Source: Liolophura sinensis
Lineage: Eukaryota > Mollusca > Polyplacophora > Chitonida > Chitonidae
Assembly: GCF_032854445.1 (NCBI RefSeq)
Contig: NC_088295.1
Coordinates: 74,802,028-74,866,027 of the forward strand
DNA: 64,000 nucleotides
Reading direction: 5' to 3'
Shown: positions 12,765-25,497 of the stretch, one piece after another
How the letters are laid out: each line of letters opens with the position of its first letter
How positions within the stretch are numbered: position 1 is the first letter of the stretch
Notes under the pieces: model-generated
Databases searched by the model: none
What the model was told of the DNA's origin: nothing
The model's input: the letters and a program-made list of their open reading frames with translations, nothing else
Made by a program: the position numbers and the translations under genes

Positions 12765-13544
12765 ACTGCTCCTCCCCACTGGTTTTCTTTGAACATAGTT
12801 TGTGAGACAGGTTAACAAATGGCAGTCGTGGCTCTGTACCAATGGACTGAACTTTACACAGTGTTGTCTCTGTAACACAGTGGTAAGGTCCCAGCCATAT
12901 GCCGCAGGTACTTGAAGACAAAACAGCACGTGCATGCAGTAAATCTGTCAAATTACAAACACAGGCTTTGTTCTCTTGCAGATTCTTACAACTCATTAGT
13001 ACATTTACAGAATTGGTACATCATCTGTTTTTACTGTAGATAAAGTACATTTTAGTGTACCAACATCTATGTCTTGAATGTCAACCCTGGCAGTAGCTCC
13101 TTGCCTGGGTTGTTTTTAGGCAATGTATTGGAATTTATTCTCTATTAAGGTAATTTTTCATTCCCAAGAGAGATTGGATCACAGAGAAAGATGTACTTGT
13201 AAGAATATATGACCTTGTACAATGAAAACATTATAAAAAAGGAAGCAGTGTAATGTTACTTCAAGATAAATGCTATCTCAGTTTTACACTAGAGTGAGAT
13301 TGTATCTCACAGGAAGAAGTATACAGAAAACAAGCATATTAAGGGCCTACATTTACATGCTATTGGCTGTGGGTGAAAGGGAGCTTTGCAATGTGTTATT
13401 AAACTGTATGTAATTGCAAAGAAAATTTAAAAAACAAAACCTATGACATATTCAAATGCAGACAAATGTGTATTTAAGCAAGTAAGTTGACGCATAGTCT
13501 TTACTACTCGTCCTTTTACAAAGAAATATACCAGTTTTAAGTTT

Positions 13545-13680
13545 ATTATTTATTTGGTTGCTGTTTCGAACTCACAAGTGTTTTACTTACACAGTGGCAA
13601 TCACTTCTATGTGTGCCTGGTGAAAACCACAGACTATTGGCAAGTTACTGACAAACTTTCCCACTTGTGATGTACAGATA
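13545..13680 (-). mobile_element. Degenerate SINE-like copy
   Basis: It begins TTATTTATTTGGTTGCTGTTTC and continues with GTGTTTTAC, TTACACAGTGGCAATCACTTCTATG and GAAAACCACAG. These match, in order and with many differences, the reverse-oriented body of the element at 16125. Boundaries are approximate. Confidence 0.4.
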
Positions 13681-16124
13681 ATGCACACCATATTGGTGAA
13701 AGACAAGCTTAGCGCGCAGTGAGAGCGAGGGAATCTACAAATTCCCTGTTCAAGGCTGGTTGTGAAACTGCACCTTGTTCATCCCCAGTGATTGAGAAGC
13801 AAGCACCTTTAACCGCTAGACACTAAACGGTTCTCTGTTATTGTGAAGTTTTCCGAGATACAAGCATAAAGATGTATCTTTATATCAGGTCTACGTTGAT
13901 ACATGTATCTCAGTCTGCAATGTGCCAAAGTCAAGCAACCTAAGAAAATCACATGTGATACGGAGGTGAAATTAGTTGATGTAGTTTGTGCCTTAATCTC
14001 TTAGGAGTATGTAAGACAAGGCTATTTTGTCCACATGTTAATATACATCCTGGTAAGTGCTTGATCATATGTCACAGTGACAAGTCTGCCGAGAATGATT
14101 AAGATTGACGGTAACAGCTTGGGAACTTTAGTGACCAGCCTGTTGTGAGATATAATCCAAGATCCTTTTGTCTGTGTCTTTAGGGAAAACATCTATCCTG
14201 GTCAGTCATAATCCCCTGTCTGTGACCACAGCTGGGAATCACCATTAATGGAGTGTCCTGTCCAGCACACTGATGTTCAGCATGTTCCAGGCACTGACCA
14301 GACTTGACCGCTGGCTAAGCCCCCATAAGCTGTAGCAGATGTAAAATCTTTGCCATATTTAAGGAAATGCCAGCAAATGACAAACAATTTCCGCAGTGAC
14401 CACAGATGCCATGTGCTCTAGCTAGTTGCTCTCTTGTACTTGAATAGAGTAACCAGTCACTGCTTTCTGTGAATTTAACTTTACCTTGAAATCTTTAATA
14501 AAAAATTTATATCAATGATGAATATTATGAGTGGAAAACTGTCACTGTGTACGTGGTACGGACATAAATGTTCTTAATACATACATAAAAAATCATACAA
14601 ATCAATTACATATTCAGAAGTTTTGAAAACATCCTTTCTAAGTTTCAGTGGTAGTTAAAAAAAACACTGTCTCATGTATATTTCTTTTTATTTTTAAACC
14701 ACACTGGTCAGATATTTAGTGTATTTATTTCTCTCAGTAACACATATCACAGTATTTTTTTCCCAAGTTGAAAGGGAGTGTTATACCTCATGTACAGCTG
14801 CTTGCTTTCCAGCTTAGTGTCACAGTATGTTAGCTTAGTATGCTGCATGTACAGTAAACAGCATCTAGCTGGGATCTGTACAATAACCAGTACCTACATT
14901 AACAACTGGTATGGTCCTGGCCGGCCCCCTAGTTGTGGTGTCTCTCCCATCACCCTAGCTGTCTGAGAATGGCACCCACAGAACACCAACCTTGACTGAT
15001 CAAAGACACATGATCTGTGCTAGTTGAACTTTAACACAAGCTACAGTCTCCAGAACAGAGTCCATATGTACAAAGGTTGTGAGGGGAGACACTGCTGTCC
15101 AGCAGTATAATTTTGTAATAAATAGCCTAAGATAGTGTATGTAGAAGAGTTCACTTGAGTTAGACCACTTCATGGTCTAGTCCTCTAATGGTTGGTATTC
15201 AGTGTCACATATAATCTGTTCTCCAGAGATTAGATTCTCCAGAAAAATTCTTCCAAATCAATGCTTATGCATGATCACCAGTAATATGAGTAATACATCT
15301 GCCATTTCGTGACTGAAAAGGCCGCTGGTAAATCTACCTTCTTTCAGTGAAGAGTTACTATCAGTAGCTGAGTTTATATGAAATCATGGCTGATGCATGA
15401 GCAAGGCTTGTTCGGAAGTGTTTGATATTAAAGATGGAATATAAGTATGGGTGCACTCATCTGAAAGGCTGAATATTATTGAACTCAAACTTCAAACTCG
15501 TTGTTAGAAGTGTTGACTTCATATTGGATTTGTAATCTGTTGCATAAAATCAGTTGCATAAAAAGTAATTCTCATTCAGAATAGTAAGTAAAATTACCCA
15601 GTCTTACCTGTGTTCTGCTTCATGTGACATGTCATTTGCAGGGATTTGCATTTTAGACTTCTCTTTGATGAATGCATCCAAGAATAATGTACCTGAAACC
15701 TTGGATTTCTTGATAAGTAAGTTTCATTGTTTAATCAAGGTCTGTGGAATTTTATCTTGTTGGAAACCTTCACCAGTGCCACTGTGAGGTGACTACACAG
15801 TGGGAGTTGACTTCTTAAAGGCTTCATTTATTTTGTCTGACGTCAACCATTACAATGTGTATGCATGGAAACATTTTGGTGACGGCTCAGGAGTAAGTAA
15901 AGGAGAATTTTGGTGACTCTCACTGGACAATGTCAACCAAGCCTAACAATTTGTCTCCCAAACTCAATCCAATGTCACCTATCCCTGTGGTAAATTACTT
16001 CGCTCAGGCTGAGGACTGTTGAAGCAAACAGTTGCTTTTCAGGTTTTTTACAATAGGTAGAACAAGAATTATTAGCCTAAGAAGCTTGTACACGCTTTAC
16101 CATGGCCTGCTTGGAAGGATATAT

Positions 16125-16285
16125 TAATTTATTTATTTGATTGGTGTTTTACGTTGTTCTCAAGAATATTTCACTTATACGACGGCGGCCAGCATTATGG
16201 TGGGAGGAAATCGGACAGAGTCAAGCAGAAATCCACAACCATCCGTAGGTTGCAGATTTTCCCACTTACGGCTGTGGAAGGATAT
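16125..16285 (-). mobile_element. tRNA-derived SINE copy, reverse orientation
   Basis: An AATTTATTTATTTGATTGG start (the reversed A-rich tail and 3' end) is followed by GTGTTTTACG, AAGAATATTTCACTTATACG, CGGCCAGCATTATGGTGGG, ATCCACAACCATCCG and TTCCCACTTACGGC. I know this body from dispersed repeats of molluscs and related lophotrochozoans; I cannot assign a library name without a search. It is the best-preserved copy in the window. The same body reads in the other orientation at 46980, 50320, 60700 and 61479. Confidence 0.75.
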
Positions 16286-19200
16286 AAGCAGCCTATCTCT
16301 TCTCATAGAACAGTTTAACCCTAATTCTACTGATTTTCAGGACAGATAATAGTAGTGCTGAAAGCAAAGAATTACATTTCTCTCCCATTTTTTTTGGAAA
16401 AGTAAAAATGTGAATATGTTGTTCATTGGATAGACTTACCATGTAAAAAAAAAGGCTAAGTATTCCTGTTACATTTATATGTATACTGGCTAAAAAGAGT
16501 AGACCAGGTGACCCAAAGATTGGAAGATGTAGGGTAGTGTCCCCACAAATCAATATCATGTTGTAAAATTTCTGTTTCATCTAGCTCTTCCAAATAAGAT
16601 TTTGTTGCTCCTCCTTCGGTCTTTGTCTGTTGCTATTACAGCGTTGATGCACACAGGTTCCGTTGATTTACATTACCGCTTGTGAAGAACAGCGAATGTT
16701 GGGGTCAGTGAATGCTGCGCTGTTCTGGTCATCTAATTACAATTACTGTGACTTTATCACTCGTTCCCAGGTATTAAAATAGCTCTCTGTGCTGTCAACT
16801 GGGATAATGGCTTTTTGACGAAACCTCTTTTGAACTATTTGTTTTGCATTTCTGCGACCAAATGTGCTGCCACTATTGATCGTGCATTTGAATCTTCTTT
16901 ATATGCGAGGAAGTTTTTTTGTTGCTTTGTTTATTAGCATTTAAAAACCTGACTCAAAACTTTAGGATAGTATTGGTCAATATTGGTTTCAAAAGTAGGT
17001 GCCACAATTCAAGATCTTATTCATCATTGTCCCTTCTTACCTCTTGCTACTTGTAGGTCTTTGATAGATGTGTTGTTTCTCACAAATGGAACAATTGTTT
17101 GTGACACAGACACAACATCTGATAGATTTGTATTGGATAACGAATAACTATAATTATACAGAATCATAGATATATTGAATTGCTACTGACTGTATATAGT
17201 TTGTATGGAAATCCATAGTGATCAGGGCTTTTATGGTACAAGGAATCAACAAACAGTGTTGATGATTTTTGCTTCTGTGTTCATGGGAGGATCCAGCATT
17301 TCATTTTATGCCATACGATGGCACTTTGTTGAATGTGAGTCTAGGGCAATATGGATAATTCCATTTAGGACAGTATATGGACATGATTTAACAATTTTAA
17401 TATGTGCTGTTTTTACTATTATCTTCAGTTTAGGAAAGCCTGCACATATCTTAGAAGTAATCCCTAATAGAATCCTGCCTGTCGGATAGACCAGAATTAT
17501 TAATCTGACATAAAGAATCCAGATTGTAGCATGGCTGTTTTCAACAAAGAAAGGTAGCTGCTAATGATGGTGATATTTCATGGTCTGGCAAACAATGTGT
17601 GAAGCTTCGCGTAGTTGTCTCGGACTACATCCGTAAAAACTCCGACTGAAATTTATTGGCGCAAACCAGTGTGATTAAACGTTTTGCCACCACGGGGAAA
17701 TGAGCTACAAATTGGAAAGGAAGGAACTAAAATCTCTATAACCTGGTCTTCGCACCTCAATCATGGCAATTTCCTACCTGGCTTATTTCCCCACCTCGAT
17801 AGGCTAATGGCAAGTATAACAGCTAACAAATCCGTCTTCCTGGCCGCTAATCCAGGACAGATGTGCAGCTCTGGAGAAGCACTGATAACTGATGTACTGC
17901 CAGCATTTTCTCTGTGCTGTGATGATCAGAAATGGGCTGAGGAGCAGACAATGATACCTTTTTTGTTTGGTCAGTTGGTTATCTGGGAAAGGCCTCGGAA
18001 TATATGTAGTAGTGAGCTCTGGTCATCATTTGTCGTGTGATATCCCCACATCGTGATCACATTGTCTACAGGATATACAAATCACCTGACTGAACAACCT
18101 GCCAAAGGTAAGAGCATAAAGTGAATTTTTGTGTCTTTCTATTTTGCCCAACTGTACAGGATTTTGAAGTCCTAAATGACAGCTGTTATGTAAGTTAGAT
18201 TTGAGTATACAATAAAGCATCATTCCACTTCAGATGTTGTATAATTTTATTATAATTATATAATTAAACAATGGTGTTCGTATTCGTTAATGCTACATTA
18301 ATTATCAAAGGATACTTTCATCTTTTGAAAAAGTTTACGTTCAGAAACATTGGAATGGAATTATGACATTATAACTTTTGACCAGAAAGATATGATGAGC
18401 AGATTTTACCATGTAATGCTTCCAAAAATACTACAATAATTTTCTGGAAATCTAGAACAGTCTTACGATTGCTTCTGTTGATATATCTCAGACCACCCTA
18501 AGACTCTGTTTAAGAAAGCACTGACAAAAATTGTAGTTCGAAGCCACATTGTAAATGTAATGGGTGAGACCAGCTGTACATTTATCAGCGATCCTTGGCG
18601 CCCGTTGTTGTTGTTAGAAAGGGACTATTTGTTGTTGGTTGCTATCACAGGGACAGCACTGACAGGCTTGTGTGATGTTTGCTCTGAGGTTGGCTATAAG
18701 GCACTACTTCCACAGATGATAGGTTTGTCTGTCTGTCTCTTCTGACAGCCCTTGCCACAAAGGGTGAGATTGCACAAGATGAGGGATCACGGAGTTGAAG
18801 AAACAAATTCTCAGAGACATGTTTGCAGGCATTTGGTATCTGTGGGTATATCAGGTTTTTATTGAGGCCTGCGCTCTGTTGGTTGTCCCTACCAATGTCA
18901 GAGCTTATCATCTAACAGATAGAGCTTCACCGCCTTCACTGTTCTCATGAAGAGTCAAGAAAGCTTGATGGTGAAGATGGATGTCTTGGCAGTTCCTTCT
19001 GCCTATGGATTAATAATACCATGTCTGCAGCATTTGCATTCCTAGAACCATGAACTCAGTAAGACAAAAATTTTGTGTGGCATGTGATCTGTATTTAGAA
19101 GTGCCTTCATGCGTGCAGTTAACAGGTTGAAAAACAAATTGTGGTACTGTTTAGGATGCTTCTGATATTTTGCCAAATTTGTACACAGCTTTTTGCATCA

Positions 19201-22022
19201 GGTCTTTACTATGAGATTAGCTACAGTGAATTTTGCAGAATAAATCCATCTGTATGATCATGTGGTATATTAGTTTGGAAACAAAGAAGATAACCTGTAC
19301 AGGGGTTCCTAGTCAAAATGTTAACTACCCTATCAGAGTTTTTTTCAAGGTCATTTTGATTTTTTTTTGTTTGTTTTTTCAGATCTGTACCGGCCAAACT
19401 ACCCTAGGCCAAAAAATGAAAATAAAATCTTTACAATAAAACTAACAAGTAAACAATAGTTAAGCATTTTTATGAGTACAGTTTTAGTCAACAGTTCATG
19501 CTAGCATTTTTAGGTCCAGTACAAGTGGGGAGAGCATGTGAAAATGTAATCAAAATCCTGTCCAGCTGATACTTTTGATGGAGTGAAGTGGAACCTCATG
19601 ACCTTGTAAACTAAAATCTGTACTGAGAAATCTGTTTTCACTTGCCTAAATTTCCTAATTTTAATTATACTTTGTGAGATTTAGAGGACTCTTCCTTCAT
19701 GTGATGGATCAAACATGTATTCTGTCCTCCATACATCATTCAATGTGCCTGCTTGTCTAAAAGTGTGAAGAGTGTAAGGACCCAAATGATCCTCAGCACA
19801 GATCACCAGCTTTGACCTAATTTACACTGTCCAAAACATTTATACATGAGGAAGAGGAGAGCCAAAATCATGTTGTGTTGCACAAAGATTACAGGATGGA
19901 ACATATCAGCTTTGTCTTTGTATGTGAAATATCCTGCATCTGTAATGCACCTTTCCTTTCCATTGTCACTACCATTGTTTCCATTTCACAACAATGTATC
20001 ATGCTCTGGAAATTATACCAATGTATTTCCAGCTACATGCTCCCCTGGCATAGAGTTTTGATGGTGAGAAAAGCTATCTACCCACCTGACCAACCTTTTT
20101 TTTTTAGATTTTTGGATCTCCCGAATGGTATTTTTCCATGGCAACAGAAGGGGCTAATGTGGGGGCCTGTGATAAGTGTGAAATGGGATTAGCACAAAAT
20201 ATCAAAGGCGCCCTGTTGGGAATTCTTTGATAACGTATAGGTTTAAAACAAAAATCTTCCATTTTGATCATGCTACAGCAGGCATTATGATGTAATGGGC
20301 TATGGCTATAGCTTGAGCGACTTGTCCTTGGTGGTATATAGGCCTGTGTCCACATTTCGTCAGTGTTTCTAAACATTTCAGGCTGGTTATAACCAGAGCG
20401 ACAATTCTCACCAGTTCAGTTTCGCGAAATTAGGCGTGTTTTTAAGGTATAGCGTGGTGAAAAGAAGTGGATCACGGAGAATTCCATATTTTGCCGTTGT
20501 AAGACGCTGACAGCTGCGATGTTTACAAGATTTCTATGAACATTTTACAATGACTATTTCTCAAAATGAGTCATTAATTTGAAATCTCGTCTCCGTACGG
20601 AAACACGATGACACTGGGCATCAGTTCAGTATGGTAATGAAATATATGGCAAGACTATTGTATGGGTATCCAAATAGATACAGGTAAAAACATTTCACAG
20701 GTCTATCTCCCTCTAAGGGTATCCGATATGGTATACCTGTCAAACGGCTTATGAGGCCGCCTTTGCTCCAGGGCAAGAGAGGAAATTTTATATCTCGAAA
20801 GAGCGCCAGTCACCTGTAAACAGAGAGACATTGCAAACAATCGGCGACAAAAAAAGAAAGACTTAAATGAAATAAAATCTTAAAATTTGGCATCTGTAAA
20901 TACACAAAAATGAATTGGGGACGGGGCCTTTTTGAAGAGCCGGTTGTGTAACATCAAACATCTATATTTTAATTTTGGGCCCATAGAATTTAATAAGTTA
21001 CGTAATATTAATTTCTTTGTCCCACCACATTAAATGTATGAATTAACAGCTGATGAGTTTTACTGCAATATATTCGATTTTTCTCTAACTTCTGGCCAAC
21101 TTTTGAGTTTAGTGTTTAGTAGTTTGAATCTCTGAACTGTACTTAAGGTCAGTGTGTATGAACCTCTGCCTGTAACTGAATATCTGAAACACTTGTATGC
21201 ATGTGAGGACATGAATTTCTGAAAATGGGCTTGGAAATTTTTTTGTTCTTATAACTGGTATGGGCTGTAATTATGTTGTCAAGATGTTTTTCGTCTAAAC
21301 TTCTTGACATTATATCAACTTCAGGTTTACATTGGCTGTATTACAACAAAATTGTTTATACAGCGGTAACCCTTAATTTCACCAAATTAGTCATGCTTTA
21401 TGTTGGTGGCACCCTAGCTTATACTCCACACCAAGTAATCAGTGTCTTTGATATGTTTAAAAATATGGCAGTTGTTATTCCAAGGAGTAATCCTTGAAAA
21501 AGTTTGCACCCAGATTTCATAACTGACTGAGTTTCATCTATAGTGCGTACATTATAGCATGGTGAAGTGTAGAAGTCCTACAAGCTAGAACCCTGATACC
21601 ATCAAGTTAACATTGTGTATACAAGCACTTGAACATGTAGACAGGTTTTCATCCAGACTCCGCGATGAGGAGGAAATCCGCTAAACTCTCAGGAAGGGGC
21701 GGTCCTCTAAACCGAGCTGAACCGACCCCTGAATCCTTAACACGAGAGCATGTCACTTGAGTAAAATTACACTATTTACCCATTAGCCCAGGCTTCAAAC
21801 CCACTTCTGTCACTGCTTTCTGTTTTCTTAAAGGGCTGTCTACTTAAAGGAATGGTCTTCGTAAACATATAATTTGCAGCGTGAAAGGGTAAGGAAGTTG
21901 GTAAAGTTCTTAACTCAGTATTGTGCGAGATTAAATGATCATCGGGAAATGTGGTCAGAGCTAAAGACACCAATGCCACTGAAGTTATTCCCCTTGACCA
22001 TGCAAGCAATGACAGTGTAATG

Positions 22023-22285
22023 ATATCAATGTGTCTGTGGTATGCATGGTTGGCAATTGTTGATATGTGTCTGTTACATGGTTGACAATTGTTGATATGT
22101 GTCTGTTACATGGTTGACAATTGTTGATATGTGTCTGTTACGTGGTTGACAATTGTTGATATGTGTCTGTTATGTGGTTGACAGTTGTTGATTTGTGTCT
22201 GTTATGTGGTTGATAGTTGTTGATTTGTGTCTGTTATGTGGTTGACAGTTGTTGACACATGTGTTCTTGATATGGTTCATTCCAA
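22023..22285. repeat. 32-bp minisatellite
   Basis: Six full 32-bp units begin at 22062, 22094, 22126, 22158, 22190 and 22222, with degenerate partial units on both flanks. The core is GATATGTGTCTGTTACATGG plus TTGACAATTGTT. Substitutions accumulate left to right (ACATGG to ACGTGG to ATGTGG; GATAT to GATTT; CAATT to CAGTT), as expected when neighbouring units copy one another. Confidence 0.95.
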
Positions 22286-23909
22286 TTTCTGATCACCAAG
22301 ATTAACAGCAGATATGTGCATTTCTGCATAGATTGCATTATCAGACTTTGTTGTTGTTGCGTACCTTTTGATCTGTGATAAAGCTGAAGGAAGGCCTGTA
22401 GTTCAGCAGTAGGGTGAAGATCGGCTTAATAAGTAGGTTATTAATCTGATTAAAATTAAATGTGTTCTCAGTTCATAAATCAGTTATTAATTCTTTGACC
22501 CATGTAAATTTTGTATTCCAAAATCAGCATAAATGCAACATCTTACAGCTGACATGTAATGGCTGAATTCCCCAGCACTCTATCAACTCCAGCGTATAAA
22601 CCCATAAATATGCACACCTACCTCTATGTATATATCAGGTACCCCATGTGTCAGCTTAAGTGAAATTCATATCTTTCAAAACGCCATTCCAAAAAGAAAA
22701 AAAAGGTCTCTACACTTAACTTGACAAGCCATTATAAAAACCGAATGACATCATCATCTCAAGTAGCGGCGGCTCTCTAGGCAGAAATGTGGGTCTGATT
22801 TATAGATGGGGAGTTGGGGGTAATTGAAGTCGGTGTTGTTGTTGGCACCTTTCCCTCAAGAGTTCTTAATTAGCCAGAGTTTTAATTATACAATGTATTA
22901 ATTTATTAGACATAGGAGTGAATGTCTGCAGACGTCTGGTACATTTGGAGGACAGGTTTGTGGTTTAATATGCATGTACAGTTTGTAGGTAGATATGGGT
23001 AAGTAAATGGTGAGACCTTTGGCGATCAATCATCCTGCACTTTAGTGGCGGTGGGAATCCCTCTCTTATGTTGGCCTGTCCTGGAAAACACTCTGGATTA
23101 AAGCTGAATATATACAGCTCACAATGAGACCAGTTGCTTGCACAATGGTCTGCGGGGTTGTAAATGTTCTCTAAACGCTGCTGTAGGGCAAGGTTGTCCA
23201 CCGATGAGACATTAGCTTATTGAAACGCATCTATAGTAATTAGAAAGAAAGAGAAGACCTTATTTCGAGCACAAAGCATGTAACCTCTGCCAGAGGGTGT
23301 CACACTGAAAATTAAATGCTTTCCTGCTCACGTTTTGCAACACATTGTTTGTGTATGAAAACTAATGTGTTCTTTGACTTTCATATCTATTATGGTCTCT
23401 TTTATGAAATTAAATGTGTCTGAGTGACAATTTAAACCAAAGAAGCATGTTTGAGCATTGCCTTGTAACCATGGCACTGAGGCCTTTCCTGTATATGCCT
23501 GGGATGCAGTCAGCAGATCTAAGGGATATGGTTTGTTTGTCTGGCTCAAGACAAATGACAGGATTAGGCATGGTTGGTCTGATTTGCCTAAAATACAGTA
23601 TTAAGTTTTTCATTAAAAGACACATAATGGTGTGTTAACTTTCCCAAAATCTTAACTTTCAACAATCGTTTTGTTTCAATCATTTTATGTTTATTCATTT
23701 CATCTTTTCTTTTCGCCTTGTTTATTTTAGCCGGAATAGGTGTCTGTATTTGTCACTTTTTTGATTTGTTGGTCAGATTTTGATATTCAGTGTTTCTGCA
23801 TGGGTCATTTTCACATTCTGTCATTCTTCATGTGTCATTCATTTAATAAGCGGTATGATTGCGAGACAACATGGACCTCTTTCATGACATCATTTCAGTT
23901 GCAAATTTG

Positions 23910-24020
23910 AACATGTTTATTTACACATTTCATAAATGTTTTACACAGTACTGAAGACTGTTTCTCTTCTAGAGTGGCAGTCATTTCTGTTGGGGAATGA
24001 AACTAGAGGAAACCACAGCT
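23910..24020 (-). mobile_element. Degenerate SINE-like copy
   Basis: TTTTACACAGTACTGAAGA, TTTCTCTTCTAGAGTGGCAG, TCATTTCTGTTGGGG and GGAAACCACAG appear in the same order as the reversed SINE body at 16125-16285, with heavy divergence. Confidence 0.35.
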
Positions 24021-25360
24021 CCTGTATTAAGTGTCTTGCAAGGCTAATGGCATCATGCTGGGGTCAGCCATTTGAACATTTAAACTGCCTTGGTCAAGTA
24101 ATAATGGTTTGGACTGAAGCATTCTAATCTGTTAATCCAGATGTGGTCCAGTGATTCATCACATCTGGCTTAGCAAGAGGTACAATATTCTGGTAATTTG
24201 GTTATAAATTTGCATTACTTGTTTTAAGATTTTGAGTACCATTGTCAAAGTGGTACACTATGCCACAAACGTACTTGGTGTTTGATATTTTTGTGTTCAA
24301 CAACATAAGCAGAAAGGCTGGAGAAGCAGCATGTCATAAAAGTGGATGGAGTGAGCCTTAGGTTACCCTCAGGGCAAAAGAGGCACCCCGTGGGGTTTAC
24401 AAGGGTCTGTGATTATTGTGATAACCTGAGTGTTGTCTTTAATCTAGCTGTTATCCCTACCCCAGCCCTCCCATGTCTGCCAGTCAAAGTCAAAGCCCTG
24501 TTATAAATGGGATAAGATTTTTTCCCTTCTTGGGCTTCACTTGGTTCTTAACTTCTTAACACAGTTGGTCTTTGGGTTTTTTTTTTTTCCCATTTCTATT
24601 GCTTGTCTGTAATTTATTACCGGGTGATTTGAAATAATCTTTTATCCACTAATTCCACTTGGAGTGTAATTATCCTTGCCAGCGTGATGGATTCTACGGG
24701 CCTGTTTTCTGAACATTGCACGTATTCTGAAGTTCTTCTTCCCAGATCTCATCAAACTACGTTTCTTATCACAGCTCAGTGCGATGAAGCTGCCATGCTA
24801 TCAGATGTGAAGCTCCTCAGGTTCGCCACATTGTGTTAGCTTTTAGGACCCACCATCACCTGCATTTGTACTTTGTTAGCCGTCATATTTCAATGCCACT
24901 CATCAAAGAGCTGTGAAAAGCAAACCTGGCATAAAAACTGATTCATGAAGGGTTAACATATTACTCATAAATGTAGTTTTTCCCTGATGTACATGTAATA
25001 GTGTTGGTATCTACATGTATGTCTTTCAGGCCTTTGAATGAGGACAGCAGGACTTTAACTTACTTTTTCTTTGCCGTTACTAGATCGCAGTCACATGAGG
25101 ATAATGGAGAAAAATCACCTGGGGCCGATTCCAAAAGCCATTTCTAACTTTCCATGTCAGAATTCAAAATGTGATCTTAAAGTTTATTGTTGGGCTTTAG
25201 AACTTAAAATATGTCCACCTTATCAACATTACCTAAGACAAATGTGTCTAAATTTTAACTCCTAGTACCAAAAACTGAGCACTGTGAAGACATTTTAAAT
25301 TTTGACGTAAGTCACTAACAGCTTAGTTGACCCCAGGATTTGTCCTGATAATAAAATACT

Positions 25361-25497
25361 GGGGCCAGTTGTTCAAAAATGTATTAAGTTAAACCAGGCT
25401 TAAATCTTAATACCACATCTCACTAAATGACACTTTAGTCTGAGCTAAAGTTAATAAAGGGCTTAAGTACTAACACACTTTTGAACAACTGGGCCCT
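25361..25497. mobile_element. MITE-like element with terminal inverted repeats
   Basis: The left end GGGGCCAGTTGTTCAAAA and the right end TTTTGAACAACTGGGCCC are near-perfect inverted complements about 137 bp apart. The interior is AT-rich, has no ORF, and its subterminal parts are weakly complementary (TTAAG motifs). The size and structure fit a non-autonomous DNA transposon. No clear target-site duplication was identified. Confidence 0.6.

Noticed and set aside
17205-17489. 94-codon hydrophobic open frame
   Set aside because: The hydrophobic stretches follow from T-rich codons. There is no signal-peptide layout or splice evidence.
17684-18040. 118-codon open frame on the + strand
   Set aside because: No family resemblance, no promoter or poly(A) context. 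It overlaps ordinary intergenic sequence with other frames of similar length nearby.
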